Assembly: GCF_022682495.2 (NCBI RefSeq)
Contig: NC_071387.1
Coordinates: 151,980,935 to 152,044,934 of the forward strand
Origin: Desmodus rotundus
Lineage: Eukaryota > Chordata > Mammalia > Chiroptera > Phyllostomidae
Direction of reading: 5' to 3'
DNA: 64,000 bases
How positions within the stretch are numbered: position 1 is the first letter of the stretch; each line of letters begins with the position of its first letter. Shown here piece by piece: positions 1 to 11,032 of this stretch. Under the pieces are notes generated by a model. It was not told the origin of the DNA and did no database searches. It worked only from the letters and a program-made list of their open reading frames with translations. A program made the translations under genes and the position numbers.

Positions 1-564
1 CTCTGGCTAGAACTGCCTATAGTGTTGAGTACCAGATGCAGACATCCTTGTCTTGTTCCTGATCTTAGGGAAAGCTTTCATTCTTTCACTATTGAGTATG
101 ATGCTAACTGGGTTTTTTATGAATGCCCTTTATTATGTTAAGGAAGTTCTCTTAGATCCTAGTTTGTGAGTGTTTTTATAATGAGAGGTTGTAGAAGTTT
201 GTCAAATGCTTCTTCTACGTGTATTGAGATGATCTTAGAGTTCTTTCCTTCATTCTATGAATGTGGTGTGTACTACGTTGATTGATTTTCATTTGTTGCA
301 TCACCATTGCGTTCCCAAGTTAAATCCTACCTGGTGATGGTGTTTACTATTTTTTTAATATGCTGTTGGATTTGGGTTGCTAGTATTTTGTTGAGAAATT
401 TTATGTATATATTCATAAGAGACATTGAACTGTAGTTTTTCTGTGGTATCTGTCTGGCTTTGATATCAGGTTAATAAATGGTGAACTCATAAAATGTGTT
501 ATAAAGTGTTCCCTCTCTGTTTTTTTGGAAGAGTTTGAGAAGAAATGGTGTAAATTCTTCTTTA

Positions 565-783
565 TTTTATGTATTTATTTTTTAAAAGATTTTATTTATT
601 TTTAGAGAGATGGAAAGGGAGGGAGAAAGATAGGGAGAGAAACATCGATATGCAAGAGACACATCATGCCCTTAAATGGGGACCTGGCCTGAAACCCAGG
701 CATGTGCCCTGACTGACAATTGAACCAGTGACTTTTCAGTTCACAGGCTGGCACTCAATCCACTGAGCCACACCGGTCAGGGC
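565..783 (-). mobile_element. Ves-type tRNA-derived SINE
   Basis: The minus strand reads as a bat Ves SINE, with the head at 783 and the A-rich tail (T-rich on plus) at 565. A 9-bp direct repeat, TCTTCTTTA, flanks it at 556-564 and 784-792. The surrounding L1 text resumes directly after the second repeat, so the SINE inserted into the older L1. Confidence 0.88.
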
Positions 784-1589
784 TCTTCTTTAAATGTTTG
801 ATAGCATTCATCACTGAAGCCACATGGTCTTTATTTGTTTTTTGGTTGGAAGATTTTTATTAACTCACTCAATCTCTTTACTTGTTATAGGTCTGTTAAG
901 ATTTTTCTACTTTTTCTTGAGTCAGTTTTGCTAATTTGTATTCCTAGAAATTTGTCCATTTTATCTAGGTTGTCCAATTTGTTGGTGTCAATTTTTCATA
1001 GTATTTTTCTAGTGCCTTTGATTTCTGTAAGATCAGTAGTAATGTCCCTGCTTTCATCTTTCATTTATTTTTATCTTCTCTCTTTTTTTCCCTCAGTCTA
1101 GCTAAAGGTTTCTTATTTTTGTTGATTTTTTATCAAAGACCAACCTTTAGTTTCATTAGTTTTTTCTATTGCTTTTCTCTTTTCTCTTTTGTTTATCTTT
1201 CCTATAATCCTTATTATTTTCCTCCTTCTACTGACTTTGAGTTCAGTTTGCTCTTCCTTTTTTAGTTCCTTAAGATGTGAAGTTGGATTGTTGATTTGAG
1301 ATCTTTTTTAATGTGGGTGTTTACAACTATAAATTTCCCTCAGAGCTTCTGCATACTATAAAGTTTGGTATGTTGTATTTTTATTTGTACTTATCTCAAA
1401 GTATTTTCTAATGTCCCTTGTGATTCCTTTCTTGGTCTATTGGTTGCTTGAGAGTGTGCTATTTAATATCCATGTATTTGAGAGTTTTTCAATTTTTCTT
1501 TTGTTATTGATTTCTACCTCCATTCCATTATGGTCAGAGAAGATACTTCATATGATTTAGATATTTTTAAATTTGAAAATTGTTTTTTG

Positions 1590-2275
1590 ACCTAACATGC
1601 AAGGTCTGTATGGAAAAAGTCAAACCATTGTTAATATAACATGAAAGGTTTGTGTGACATTGATATAACCTGTCAGCTAAGAAGAGTGCACTGAAATATG
1701 CATACATGAACAGTGATGACTTCACTGCACTAGTCACTGCAGGTGGTAGATGCCATTGAATGAGCATGTATACTGTGTGGCCGTTGCATTCAAAATGACT
1801 GTATAGAGCAATGAATCTGCATTAAATTTTGTGTTAAGCTTGGGCATTCCTCTGTGAAAACTATTTAGATGATTCAGAAGGCCACAGCTATGGGCAACTG
1901 GTGATTGGCAGCTTCATCATGACAATGCACGCACTCATGCATCACATTTCATGCAGAGTGTTCTGGCAAAACATCAAATCACCCAGCTGACTCAGCCCAC
2001 ATACAGCCCAAATTTGGTGCCCTGCAATTTCTGACTTTTCCCCAAACTAAAATCACTTTTAAAAGGGAAGAGATTTCATACCATCCATGATAGTTAGGAA
2101 AATATGATGAAGCAGTTCATGGCATTTGGGAGAACTGTGTAAGGTCCCAAGGTGCCTACTTTGAAGGGGACTGAGAAATCACTGTCTTGGCTGGATACGT
2201 GTAATATGAAAAATAGAGACATTTATTGAAGAAGATACAAGATACCAGAAACATTGTACATAGGACATCCTAAGT
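1590..2275 (+). mobile_element. Mariner-family remnant with internally deleted transposase
   Basis: The segment near 1910-2060 translates in pieces to the mariner transposase catalytic region. The HHDNA-type block, the Y-SPNL-P block and an LFPKLKS-type block are all recognisable, interrupted by stops. The transposase N-terminal part appears near 1785-1880 and is joined directly to the HHDNA block, so the centre is missing. This indicates a non-autonomous deletion derivative. It interrupts the older L1. The terminal inverted repeats are degraded and the edges are approximate. Confidence 0.7.
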
Positions 2276-2500
2276 TTATAAAAATCTAGTTCGAATTGGT
2301 ACCAACTTAAGTTTCAATAGCATACAGTAACTGTACTCCCATCTGGCTCCATCCTCTGCTTTATGGTGTTATTGTCAAAAATTACATCTTTATGCATTGC
2401 ATTCCATTGACATAAATTTATAATATTTTTATGCATTTATCTTTTAAATGATATAGGAAATAAAAAAGAGGTATTACATGCCAAAAATACAATAACACTA

Positions 2501-2714
2501 ATTTTTTTTAAAGATTTTATTTATTTTAATTTTAGAGTGAAGGGAACAGAAGGAGAAAGAGAGGGCAAGAAACATCAGTGTGTGATTGCCTCTTGCACAT
2601 CCCCTACTGGGGACCTGGCCAGCAACCCAGGCATGTGCCCTGACTGGTAATCGAACCTGTGACCCTTTGCTTTGTAGGCCTATGCTCAATCCACTGAGCT
2701 ACACTAGCAAGAGC
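2501..2714 (-). mobile_element. Ves-type SINE
   Basis: A Ves SINE in reverse orientation, with T-rich tail at 2501 and head ending at 2714. It is flanked by an imperfect TSD: CAATAACACTA at 2490-2500 and CAATAAACACTA at 2715-2726. It splits old L1 sequence. Confidence 0.85.
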
Positions 2715-3491
2715 CAATAAACACTAGGTTTTATGTTTACCTATGTAGTTACCTTTACCAGTGATCTTTCTTTTTATGGCTTTGAGTTTCTTTCTGGTAT
2801 CTTTTCATTTCAGCCTAATCAATTTCTTTTACCATTTCTCTCTCTCTTTTTAAAAAATTACCCTTTAGCATTTATTAAAGAGCAGATCTACTAGTAATGA
2901 ATTTGTTTAGCTTTTGTTTATGTGGTAATATCATAGTTTTTCTTTTAGTTTTGAAGGAGAATTTTGCTGAATACAGAATTACTTTTCTTTGCCTTTTTCT
3001 TTCAATTCTTCAAATTTGGCCTTTATTTTCTGACGAGAGATAGGCTGTTTAGTTTTTAGAGGATGACTTAGTTGTGACGAATTGCTGTCTATGCTGCTTT
3101 CAAGAATCTCTCTTTGTCTTTAAACAGGCTGAAAATAATGGGTTGTGCTGTAGAGTCCTTTGAGTTTGTTCTATTTGAAGTTTTTTGGTACTCGAGGATG
3201 TATATATTCATCAAAATTGGTAAGTTTTTGAACAATATTTCTTCAAAAAATTTTTTTGCCTCTTTTTCACTCTCTTCTCCTTTTGAGACACTTAAAATAT
3301 TTGTGTTGGTATGTTTGATGGTTTCTCATAAGTCTCTTAGGTCCTATTTATTTTCTTTCTTTCTTTTTTTTCTGTTCTTCAGACCAAGCAGTTACAATTG
3401 CCCTATCTTCGGATTTGATTATTCTTTTTTTCCCTGTGCATATCTGCTGTTGAATGCCTTTGTGAATTTAAAATTTTATTTATTGTACTTT

Positions 3492-3690
3492 AAAAAATTA
3501 TTTATTTTTAGAGAGAGGGGAAGGGAGGGAGAAAGAGAGGAAGAGAAACATCCATGTGTGGTTGCCTCTCGCATGCCCCCAACCAGGGACTCGGCCCACA
3601 ACCCAGGCATGTGCCCTGACTGGGAATTGAGCCTGCCAACTTTTGGTTTGCAGGCTGGCACTCAATCCACTGAGCCATACAAGTCAGAGC
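3492..3690 (-). mobile_element. Ves-type SINE with 15-bp TSD
   Basis: A reverse-oriented Ves SINE flanked by a perfect 15-bp direct repeat, TATTTATTGTACTTT, at 3477-3491 and 3691-3705. The perfect TSD fixes both edges. A long plus-strand open frame across this region (3114-3737) runs through L1 and SINE sequence and is not a gene. Confidence 0.92.
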
Positions 3691-3850
3691 TATTTATTGT
3701 ACTTTTGAATTCCATTATTTCTACATTAATCTTGTAAATAATTTCTTTGTTGACAATTTTTACTTTTTCATATATAGTTTTCCTAATTTCCTAGAGTCCC
3801 TTGTCCATGGTATTCTTTAGCTCTTTGATCATATTTAAGACAGTAATTTA

Positions 3851-5788
3851 TTTTTACTTTTTAAGTATGTTTTAATGATTATGCTATTACAGTTGTCCCA
3901 TTTTTTCTCCCATTTATTCCCCTCTACCTGCAACCCTTCTCCCACCAGCATTCTAACCCCACCCCTTAGTTCATGTTCATGGGTCATACATATAAGTTCT
4001 TTGGCTTCTTCATTTCCTATACTATTCCTAATCTTCCCCTGTCTATTTTTTACCTACTATTTATGCTTCTTATTCCCTGTACCTTTTCCCCTATTCTCCT
4101 CCCTCCCCCTCCCTGCTGATAACCCTCCATGTGATCTCCCCTTCTGTGATTCTGTTCCTATTCTAGTTGTTTGCTTAGTTTGTTTTTGTTTTTTGGGTTC
4201 AGTTATTGATAGTTGTGAGTTTGTTGTCATTTTACTCTTCATAGTTTTGATCTTCTTCTTTTTCTTAGATAAGTCCCTTTAACAAGTCATATAATAAGGG
4301 CTTGGTGATCATGAACTCCTTTAACTTGACCTTATCTGGGAAGCATTTTATCTGCCCTTCCATTCTAAATGATACCTTGCTGGATAGAGTAATCTTGGAT
4401 ATATATAGGTCCTTGCCTTTCATGACTTTGAATACTTCTTTCCAGGCCCTTCTTGCCTGTAAGGTTTCTTTTGAGAAATCAGTTGATAGTCTTATGGAAA
4501 TTCCTTTGTAGATAATTATCTCCTTTCCTCCTGCTGTTTTTAAGGTTCTCTCCTTATCTTTCATCTTGGATAATGTAATTATGATATGCCTTGGTGTGTG
4601 CTTCCTTGGGTCCAACATCTGTGGAACTCTGAGCTTCCTAGACTTCCTCGAAGTCTATTTCCTTCACCAGATTGGGGAAGTTCTCCTTCATTATTTTTTC
4701 CAATGTGTTTTCAATTTCTTGCTCTTCCTCTTTTCCTTCTGGCACCCCTGTGTGGATGTTGGCACCTTTAAACTTGTTCTGGAGGTTCTTAAGCCTTTCC
4801 TCATTCTTTTGAATTCTGGATTCTTCATTCTTTTCTGTTTGAATGATTATTTCTTCCTTCTGTCCCAAGTCATTGATTTGAGTCTTAGTTTCCTTCCCTT
4901 CACTGTTGGTTCCTTGTACATTTTTCTTTATTTCAGCTTGTGTAGCCTTCAATTTTTCCTCTGATTTGTGACCATACTCAACCATTTCTGTGAGTATCCT
5001 GATTACCAGTGTTTTGAACACTGCATCTGATAAGTTGGCTATCTCCTCATCGCTTAGTTGTTTTCTGGAGTTTTGATCTGTTGTTTCATTTGGGCCTTTT
5101 TTTTTTTTTTTTTTTTTTGGTCTCAGTGAGCCTGTTACATAGTAGGGGGCAGAGCCTTAGGTATTCACCAGGGTGGCACAACCATGTTACTGCATTGTGT
5201 CTCTGTATGTGGCAGAGTGGTCAGAAAGGGACCAATGCCATTTGCTTGGCTCCTGGCTGTATTTCAGTCACTTTCCCTGCTACCCCAAGCAAATTGGGCC
5301 CGTTTGGTGCTGATTCCCAGGGGGATGGGTTTGTGTGTGTTCTAGGACCCTGTGGGTCTCTCCCGTGAACTCTCCTATGAGGCTGGGAGTTTCTCCCACC
5401 ACTGCAACCCCCATGGGTTTTTACAGCCAGAGGTTTTGAGGCTTTCTTTACCTGTGCTGGAACCCTGGGTTACGTAGTCTGTCTGGCTCCCCAGTTGTTC
5501 TTTCTGATCTATCCACACACAAAGGTGGGACTGCCAGCTACTGCCTTGCCTGCCCATTCCTCCACCCACTGCCTTGCTGCATATCTTGTCTGCCCCACCC
5601 ATCTCTGTCCCTCCTATGAGTCTGGATGAATGTTTCTTTAAATCCTTGGTTGTTGTACTTCCATACAGTTAGATTTTCTGGCAGGTCTGATTGATTTTTG
5701 TTTTAAAATTGGTTGTCATCCTTTTTTTGGTTTTCAAGGAGGCAAAGTGTATCTACCTATGCTTCCACCTTGGTTGGAAGTCCAAGAT
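3851..5788 (-). mobile_element. HAL1 (half-L1) retrotransposon, near full length
   Basis: In sense (minus) orientation the element starts at 5788 with an L1-like 5' end, continues through a GC-richer 5' UTR and an ORF1-like frame, and then passes straight into a purine-rich 3' UTR and an A-rich end near 3851. There is no ORF2 between ORF1 and the 3' UTR, which is the defining layout of HAL1 elements. A 9-bp direct repeat, AGTAATTTA, at 3842-3850 and 5789-5797 brackets it exactly. Old L1 text resumes at both sides. Confidence 0.85.
4265..5021 (-). pseudogene. HAL1 ORF1p-like remnant (frameshifted)
   Basis: Two open pieces together cover most of an L1 ORF1-type protein. This is the RNA-binding, trimer-forming chaperone of L1 ribonucleoprotein particles. 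The upstream piece (4638-5021, 127 codons) is rich in K, E and Q with coiled-coil character and ends in the conserved 'EKIMKENFPNLVKE' block. The downstream piece (4265-4618, 117 codons) carries the conserved 'PRHIII' motif, the basic ARRAW block and the C-terminal domain ending near 'LLKGLI'. The pieces lie in different frames, with an offset at about 4619-4637, so no complete protein is made. No ORF2 follows, consistent with HAL1. The original start is probably upstream of 5021, in degraded sequence. Confidence 0.78.
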
Positions 5789-6761
5789 AGTAATTTAAAG
5801 TCCTTGTCTACTAAGTTCAATGTTTGGGCTTCTTCAGGATGGTTTCTGTCAATTTCTTTTTTGTTTTCCTGTGAATGAGTCAATCTTCCCTCTACTTTTT
5901 GCATGTGTTTTAATTTTCTTGTTGAGATATGGGCACTTTTAATATTGTAATGTAATTCTGGAGATCAGATTCTGTCCATGACATCATGGGTTGCTGTTGT
6001 CACTTGATGAAGGCTGCAGTTATTTATTTGTTTAGTAACTTTACCAATTTTTTTTTCAAAGACTATATTCCTTGTCATGTGTAGTCACTGAAATATATGT
6101 GTGACTTTTTCCAGTGGTCAGTCAGTGGAGATCTTACTTGACAGAGATCTCCTTAAATGCCTGGACCCAATAAGAGAAAAATATATTAAAAAGGGTGTTC
6201 TGACTTTTTAACTTCCTTAAACAATGCCAGTGAATCTGCTTCAACCTTGTAGGTTTGAACCAATGGCCAGCTTCTGTGCTGGCCTATTAGCAAACTTTCA
6301 GGTAGATCAAAATACAGAACTTTGGAGAAGATTCCCATTGTCCACCCTGATGCCAGAAAAGTAAATCAGGATCAGGCATTGTCTCTATAGTGACTTTCAG
6401 TGGGGCTTGAGGATTGTGGCTGCTATGTGTAATGTGGAAATTCACAAAAATTTACCAGTGTTTTTCTTTGTTAAGCACTCTCATGTATGCTATAAGTGTT
6501 CAACTAGACTCCAGCATTATGGAGTAATTTATTCTAACAGTTCTTACCAGCTTCAATGGTTGTTTTGTTGGAGGGATTGAATCTAGAGCTTCATACTTTG
6601 CACTTCCATGATACCTCTCCTTTGCATGTTCATTATGAAAAGTGTTCCAGTTTGGACAATACGTTTTATGATTACCCATTTGTAATTGAATGACAGGGGC
6701 AAGTGAAAGATAAAAACAAGTTCTTACAGAAAATATAAACCATGAAGATTATCAATAAATA

Positions 6762-7205
6762 GGTGATTATGTTCCACCTATAGGTAAGATCATGTGGTAT
6801 TTGTCTTTCACTGCCTGGCTTATTCACTTAGCATAATGCTCTCCAGATCCATCCATTCTGTCATGGAAGGTAGGAGCTCCTACTTCCTTTCTGCTGCATA
6901 GTATTCCATTGTGTAAATGAGTAGAACCTACTCAACAAAACAAACAAGCAAACAAAATATATCCAGAGACATTGAAATAAAGAACAAGCTAACCAGATTG
7001 GTGTGGGGAAGGGATAACAGGAGGGAAAAGGGGAAAGGTCATTAAGGAACATGTATAAGGGACTCATGGACAAAACTAGAGGGGTATAGAATCAAGGGTG
7101 GGAGATAGGGATCAGCGGGGTGGGAGTGAGTGGTTGGGGGAAAATGGAGGCAATTGTACTTGAACAACAATAAAAAAATGCCATAAAAAAGAAAGAAAAA
7201 AAGAA
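6762..7205 (+). mobile_element. Truncated L1 with inverted 5' part (twin-priming)
   Basis: The right half (about 6927-7205) is an L1 3' UTR in plus orientation ending in an A-rich tail. The left half (6762 to about 6926) is the C-terminal ORF2 region in the opposite orientation. A perfect 12-bp TSD, TATCAATAAATA, flanks the whole at 6750-6761 and 7206-7217. A single TSD around head-to-head L1 parts is the signature of twin priming. Confidence 0.85.
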
Positions 7206-7217
7206 TATCAATAAATA

Positions 7218-10200
7218 TTTATTGATTGCTGAAAGAGTATAATCTGTCAGGTGAATGGTACAAAGTTCCTAGTTTCAGTTCAATATTGTTCATTTTCTTT
7301 AGGGAGGTTTTATACTAATCCAATATTGGTACAGTAAATGCCTCTGTTGTGTTGACAGACTATGTTGATTTTCATCCTGAGTGTAGATGTGTAGTATTGT
7401 CATTATAACATGTGACCTGAGGGGTAGAGTCTGTAGAGCAGCCTTATCTCTTACTGCTGACAGAGGTGCCATATTGTCTGTCTTCCTACTTGCTCCACCC
7501 TCTGAAATCTGTGGGTAGGCCGTGAACAATTGCTTTATGGTTGTGTGCAGTCTGCAGGCCTTATGTTGTGTAGGCCTGCTATAGACAATGCTCTTTAATT
7601 GGACAGAAAAGTTGCTGGATTGGCTTCTGTCCTATTTTAAAAAGCTGAGTACACACTGTTACTGCAGCATTTTCAGTCTATGCCAGCTCGAGGAGCAAGA
7701 TCCTAGGATTGAAAATTAAACTAGGAGCTCCACATGGTGATAAATAGTACTGCATTGTGACTATTGTCTGATTATATTTTCAATTGTAAGTAGGTGCTTT
7801 TTTGAATGTGGATTAATACATGTTTACTTATTCTGGAAATTCACTGGATTTCAGCTGCTTTTAGAGTCCTGTGTAAGATGATTTTCATTAAAGTTTTTGG
7901 TAACTACTCAGAAAAGAACAATAGAGTACATTTGGGATGAAGTGCTTTTAATGAGAGATCTTCACAGTTTTTTGGCAGTCTCTTTCACATTTATGCAGAA
8001 TGCTACAGGTGATAGCAAAATTAATCTCTTAAAAATGTAAGTGAATAAAACTGGAAAAGTGGAAATGACTCGTTTACCTTTTTCTTTGTTCAGTATTGAA
8101 CATGAATAAGTAAGGTTTGGTGAAATTAAGTAAAATAATTTTCTATTCCTATAAGTAGCCATACTTTATGGTTGAATTTTAAACTCTGGAAAAAGCAGTT
8201 GTGATGGAATTCCTATAGAAATATAAGATATCATATGAAAGTATTGCTTATGGTATATTGATAGTATAAAAACTTTCTTTAAAATTTTTATTATGATTAA
8301 AAGGTGTAAATTATAATCATCTACTAAGAAACAAATAGTTTTAATCTTTTCCATGGTTCTGCATGTGATGTTAATGCTGATGCTTGAGTTTAATATTACT
8401 TTCACTAGCATTAAAATTGCTAACACCATAGTTTTGGTAATGTATATTTGAATATTTAATAATATTGCTATAAACAGCTTCTCTAATGCTACATTTTCAG
8501 TGAATTTGATGGGCCTTCTCTTAGTGCTGGCATTCAAGCAATCTTGCTTTCTACTTTCCTGTTGTATATACAAAGCAAAGTATTCCCACCTGAGATTTCC
8601 CAAAGTTTCAGTTGGGGAACAGAACATGATTTGAAAGATGTTTTCTGTTGTATATTGCTCAAATCAAGCTTTGCTTTGAATCAAGCCAAATGATTAAAAC
8701 ATAGTCCAGCCTTCTTTCCAGCAATATGCAATTACCTCTAAGGCCTATAGTCAAAGGACTGACTAATTAAGAACAGTTGTCTTTGTTTTCAGTTAGCAAA
8801 GATTTTTATTACGAATGTCCATTTTTGAAGTTCAAAATGGTGGGTTTATTTTTAATGAACTTAAGAGTTGGAAATTCTGAAAATTAAAGAATGTGCAGGT
8901 TATCCTCATCCTCAAGGGGACATATACTACTCCTATGCTCGTGTGAAGTAATAATGAGATAGCATAAGCAAACAGTAGATGATTCATGTCAGATGGTTCT
9001 CTAGTAATGTTAGGGGGGAAAAAGCTGATGTATGTGGGATATTGAAGTCAGATTAAGTTGTTAATGTATATTAGTATATTCTTAATTTCCTTTTAATTGA
9101 AAAAGACATATTGACTTTAATTAGAACCATTTCACAGGAACTGTCAATTAGCACATGTCAAACTAGTTAATTCAGAACAGAATTCTTTTAATTAGGGTCT
9201 GCTTTCCTTTAACTATGGGGCCAATGAAATCAGCCTTTCCTTATCTAGATTTTAAATGTCTTTAAGACATATAATACAAATGTAGACTCTTATCTATTAT
9301 TAGAAGCCCATATGGATAACATTAAAATGATGATGCTGGCATTGTTCATGAAGCACAAATCAGAGTTCCTTTATGACTGTTAGAAAAAAATGGCTTTGAA
9401 CAAAGACTATTTTAAATACCAGATTTATCCTACTTTAAAAAGACTACAAAATTTATGACACGCATGTTCACATTTAAAGTATTATTTAATACGTCTGCTC
9501 AAATAAATGGGCCTATTCAAACGTTTTGTGTGTTCTATCAGCTGAAGACACATAAAACATTGTCAAGCCATACAGCAACATTTTTTCCTTAAGTGAACTG
9601 TAATCAAAAAGGGAAAACAGACTGAATGATTTCTTTTGCACAACATAAAAATAGCATTGTTAACTTTCATTGCATCCAAAGATTTAATACCACAGTTGAT
9701 ACAGTGACTAAACCACTAGTAGTGAGCTAATGTGATCTTAGTAATCAGATGGTATAAAATCTGAAATTTGCCTCTTGCTTAATGTACTAATGTGGAATTA
9801 TAGCATTTTAGTTGCAGTTGGTATGAGGATGGGCACAGACAGTGAGCTTTGTGTTATGTGAGCAGGGCTATAGGGTGTTCACCTGCAAATAGGTATGCTT
9901 AAAATTGAAGAAAAATTTTAAGTGAAACATAAAGGGAAGATTAATGTGAAATCCAGCTTACTTTATTATGTGAGGATTAGCTATCATTTTACTGAGTTAT
10001 AGCAAATGAATTTCAGAAATTAATAAAGTGTATTTAATAAGCTAAACTCTGGATTCCAAAGAGAATTATCTCATAACATATTTTATGTGTCCTCATACTT
10101 GTTTATCTTATTATGGATACATTTAACTTAATAATAATTGTAGTGTTCAGTTCTAAACTGTGCTGTCCTACAACTGTATCAGTGGCTGCATTTGTGCCAA

Positions 10201-10532
10201 CTGAATAAAGAATTGTAGAAATCTTCTAATTTTGGTTAACATACATAAAACAACAAGGGCAACTAACAAACAGCTAAAAAAATGCAACCCCCAAACCCCT
10301 TTGTTTTTCTTTCAGAATTGACCTTTTTCTTTTAAACTATATCTAGAGGTGCCTTAGGTCTCTACTCTGTGTTTGAGAGACACAACCTCGATTTCAGCAT
10401 GTCCATATTTTATTTAAATCTATAGCTTTTAACATTTTGGGTATCATATAGTCTCTGATGAAAGACATTGTCTTCCCAGAAAAATCCACATAGACATACA
10501 TATAGTAAAAATTCAGAATGGGAAATTTTAAC
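7218..10532. other. Apparently single-copy AT-rich sequence
   Basis: No repeat family, splice-bounded exon or convincing reading frame was recognised in about 3.3 kb. A 153-codon minus-strand frame at 8166-8627 is low-complexity in composition and resembles nothing I know. The part around 9060-9250 is rich in homeodomain-type TTAATTA/TAATTA cores and is the best candidate here for conserved non-coding DNA. Confidence 0.5.
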
Positions 10533-10575
10533 ATTTTTTTTCAATCCTCATCTGAGGATATGTTTATTGATTTTA
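10533..10575 (-). mobile_element. Tail part of an older Ves-like SINE split by L1
   Basis: The segment with 'AATCCTCATCTGAGGATA' followed by 'TGTTTATTGATTTTA' matches the tail-side part of the older Ves-like SINE variant seen whole at about 34153-34363. The rest of the SINE lies at 18588-18769, on the far side of the full-length L1. TGTTTATTGATTTTA at 10561-10575 is repeated exactly at 18588-18602 as the L1 target duplication. Confidence 0.8.
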
Positions 10576-10580
10576 TTTTA

Positions 10581-10779
10581 TTTAAAAAAAAATTTATTTA
10601 TTTATTTTTAGACAGAAGGGAGGGGAGGGAGAAAAGAGAGGGAGAGAAACATCAGAGTGTGGTTGCCTCTCTTGTGTCCCCTTATGAGGACCTGGCCTAA
10701 AACCCTGACTGGGAAACGAACCGGCAACCCTTTGGTTCGCAGGTCGGCGCTCAATCCACTGAGCTACACCAGCCAGGGC
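10581..10779 (-). mobile_element. Ves-type SINE inside the L1 3' end
   Basis: A reverse-oriented Ves SINE with head at 10779 and T/A-rich tail at about 10581. The flanks are near-identical direct repeats, TGATTTTATTTTA at 10568-10580 and TGATGTTATTTTT at 10780-10792. It landed at the 3' end of the full-length L1 and is therefore younger than it. Confidence 0.85.
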
Positions 10780-11032
10780 TGATGTTATTTTTTTATTAAG
10801 TCATTGTTTATTGCTATTCTATTACAGTTGTCCCAATTTTTCCCCCTTTGCCCTCCTCTGCCCATCCCACCCCCTGCTTCCACAGTCAATTCCCACACTG
10901 TTGTCCACGTCCATGGGCCGTCCATACATATTCTTTGACCACTCCCTTCTCTTTTCTACCATTATCCCCTCCCCCACTCCGGTCACTTTCAGTCAGTTCC
11001 ATGTTTCCATTCTTGTAGTTCTGTTTTGTTCA

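Larger units (their letters stand above)
1..6650 (-). mobile_element. Old L1 (L1M-type), reverse orientation, interrupted
   Basis: Read on the minus strand, this block follows the order of an old mammalian L1. The 5' UTR-like part is at about 5798-6650, ORF1-like sequence at about 2727-3841, and ORF2 endonuclease/reverse-transcriptase sequence at about 1-1590. All frames are broken by stops and indels, so it is inactive. It is the host for nested inserts at 565-783, about 1590-2275, 2501-2714, 3492-3690 and 3851-5788. Resuming L1 text on both sides of each insert is the main support for treating the pieces as one element. The subfamily and the exact 5' edge cannot be fixed by eye. Confidence 0.8.

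Noticed and set aside
3114..3737. 207-codon plus-strand open frame
   Set aside because: It runs through reversed L1 sequence and straight across a Ves SINE and its TSD. The protein is low-complexity Phe/Leu/Ser-rich then SINE-derived, so it is not a gene.
3875..4282. 135-codon plus frame rich in Phe, Leu, Pro and Ser
   Set aside because: Antisense to the purine-rich HAL1 3' UTR. The composition alone explains the open frame.
8166..8627. 153-codon minus-strand open frame
   Set aside because: Ile/Lys/Leu-rich composition from AT-rich DNA, no domain, no splice context and no family resemblance.
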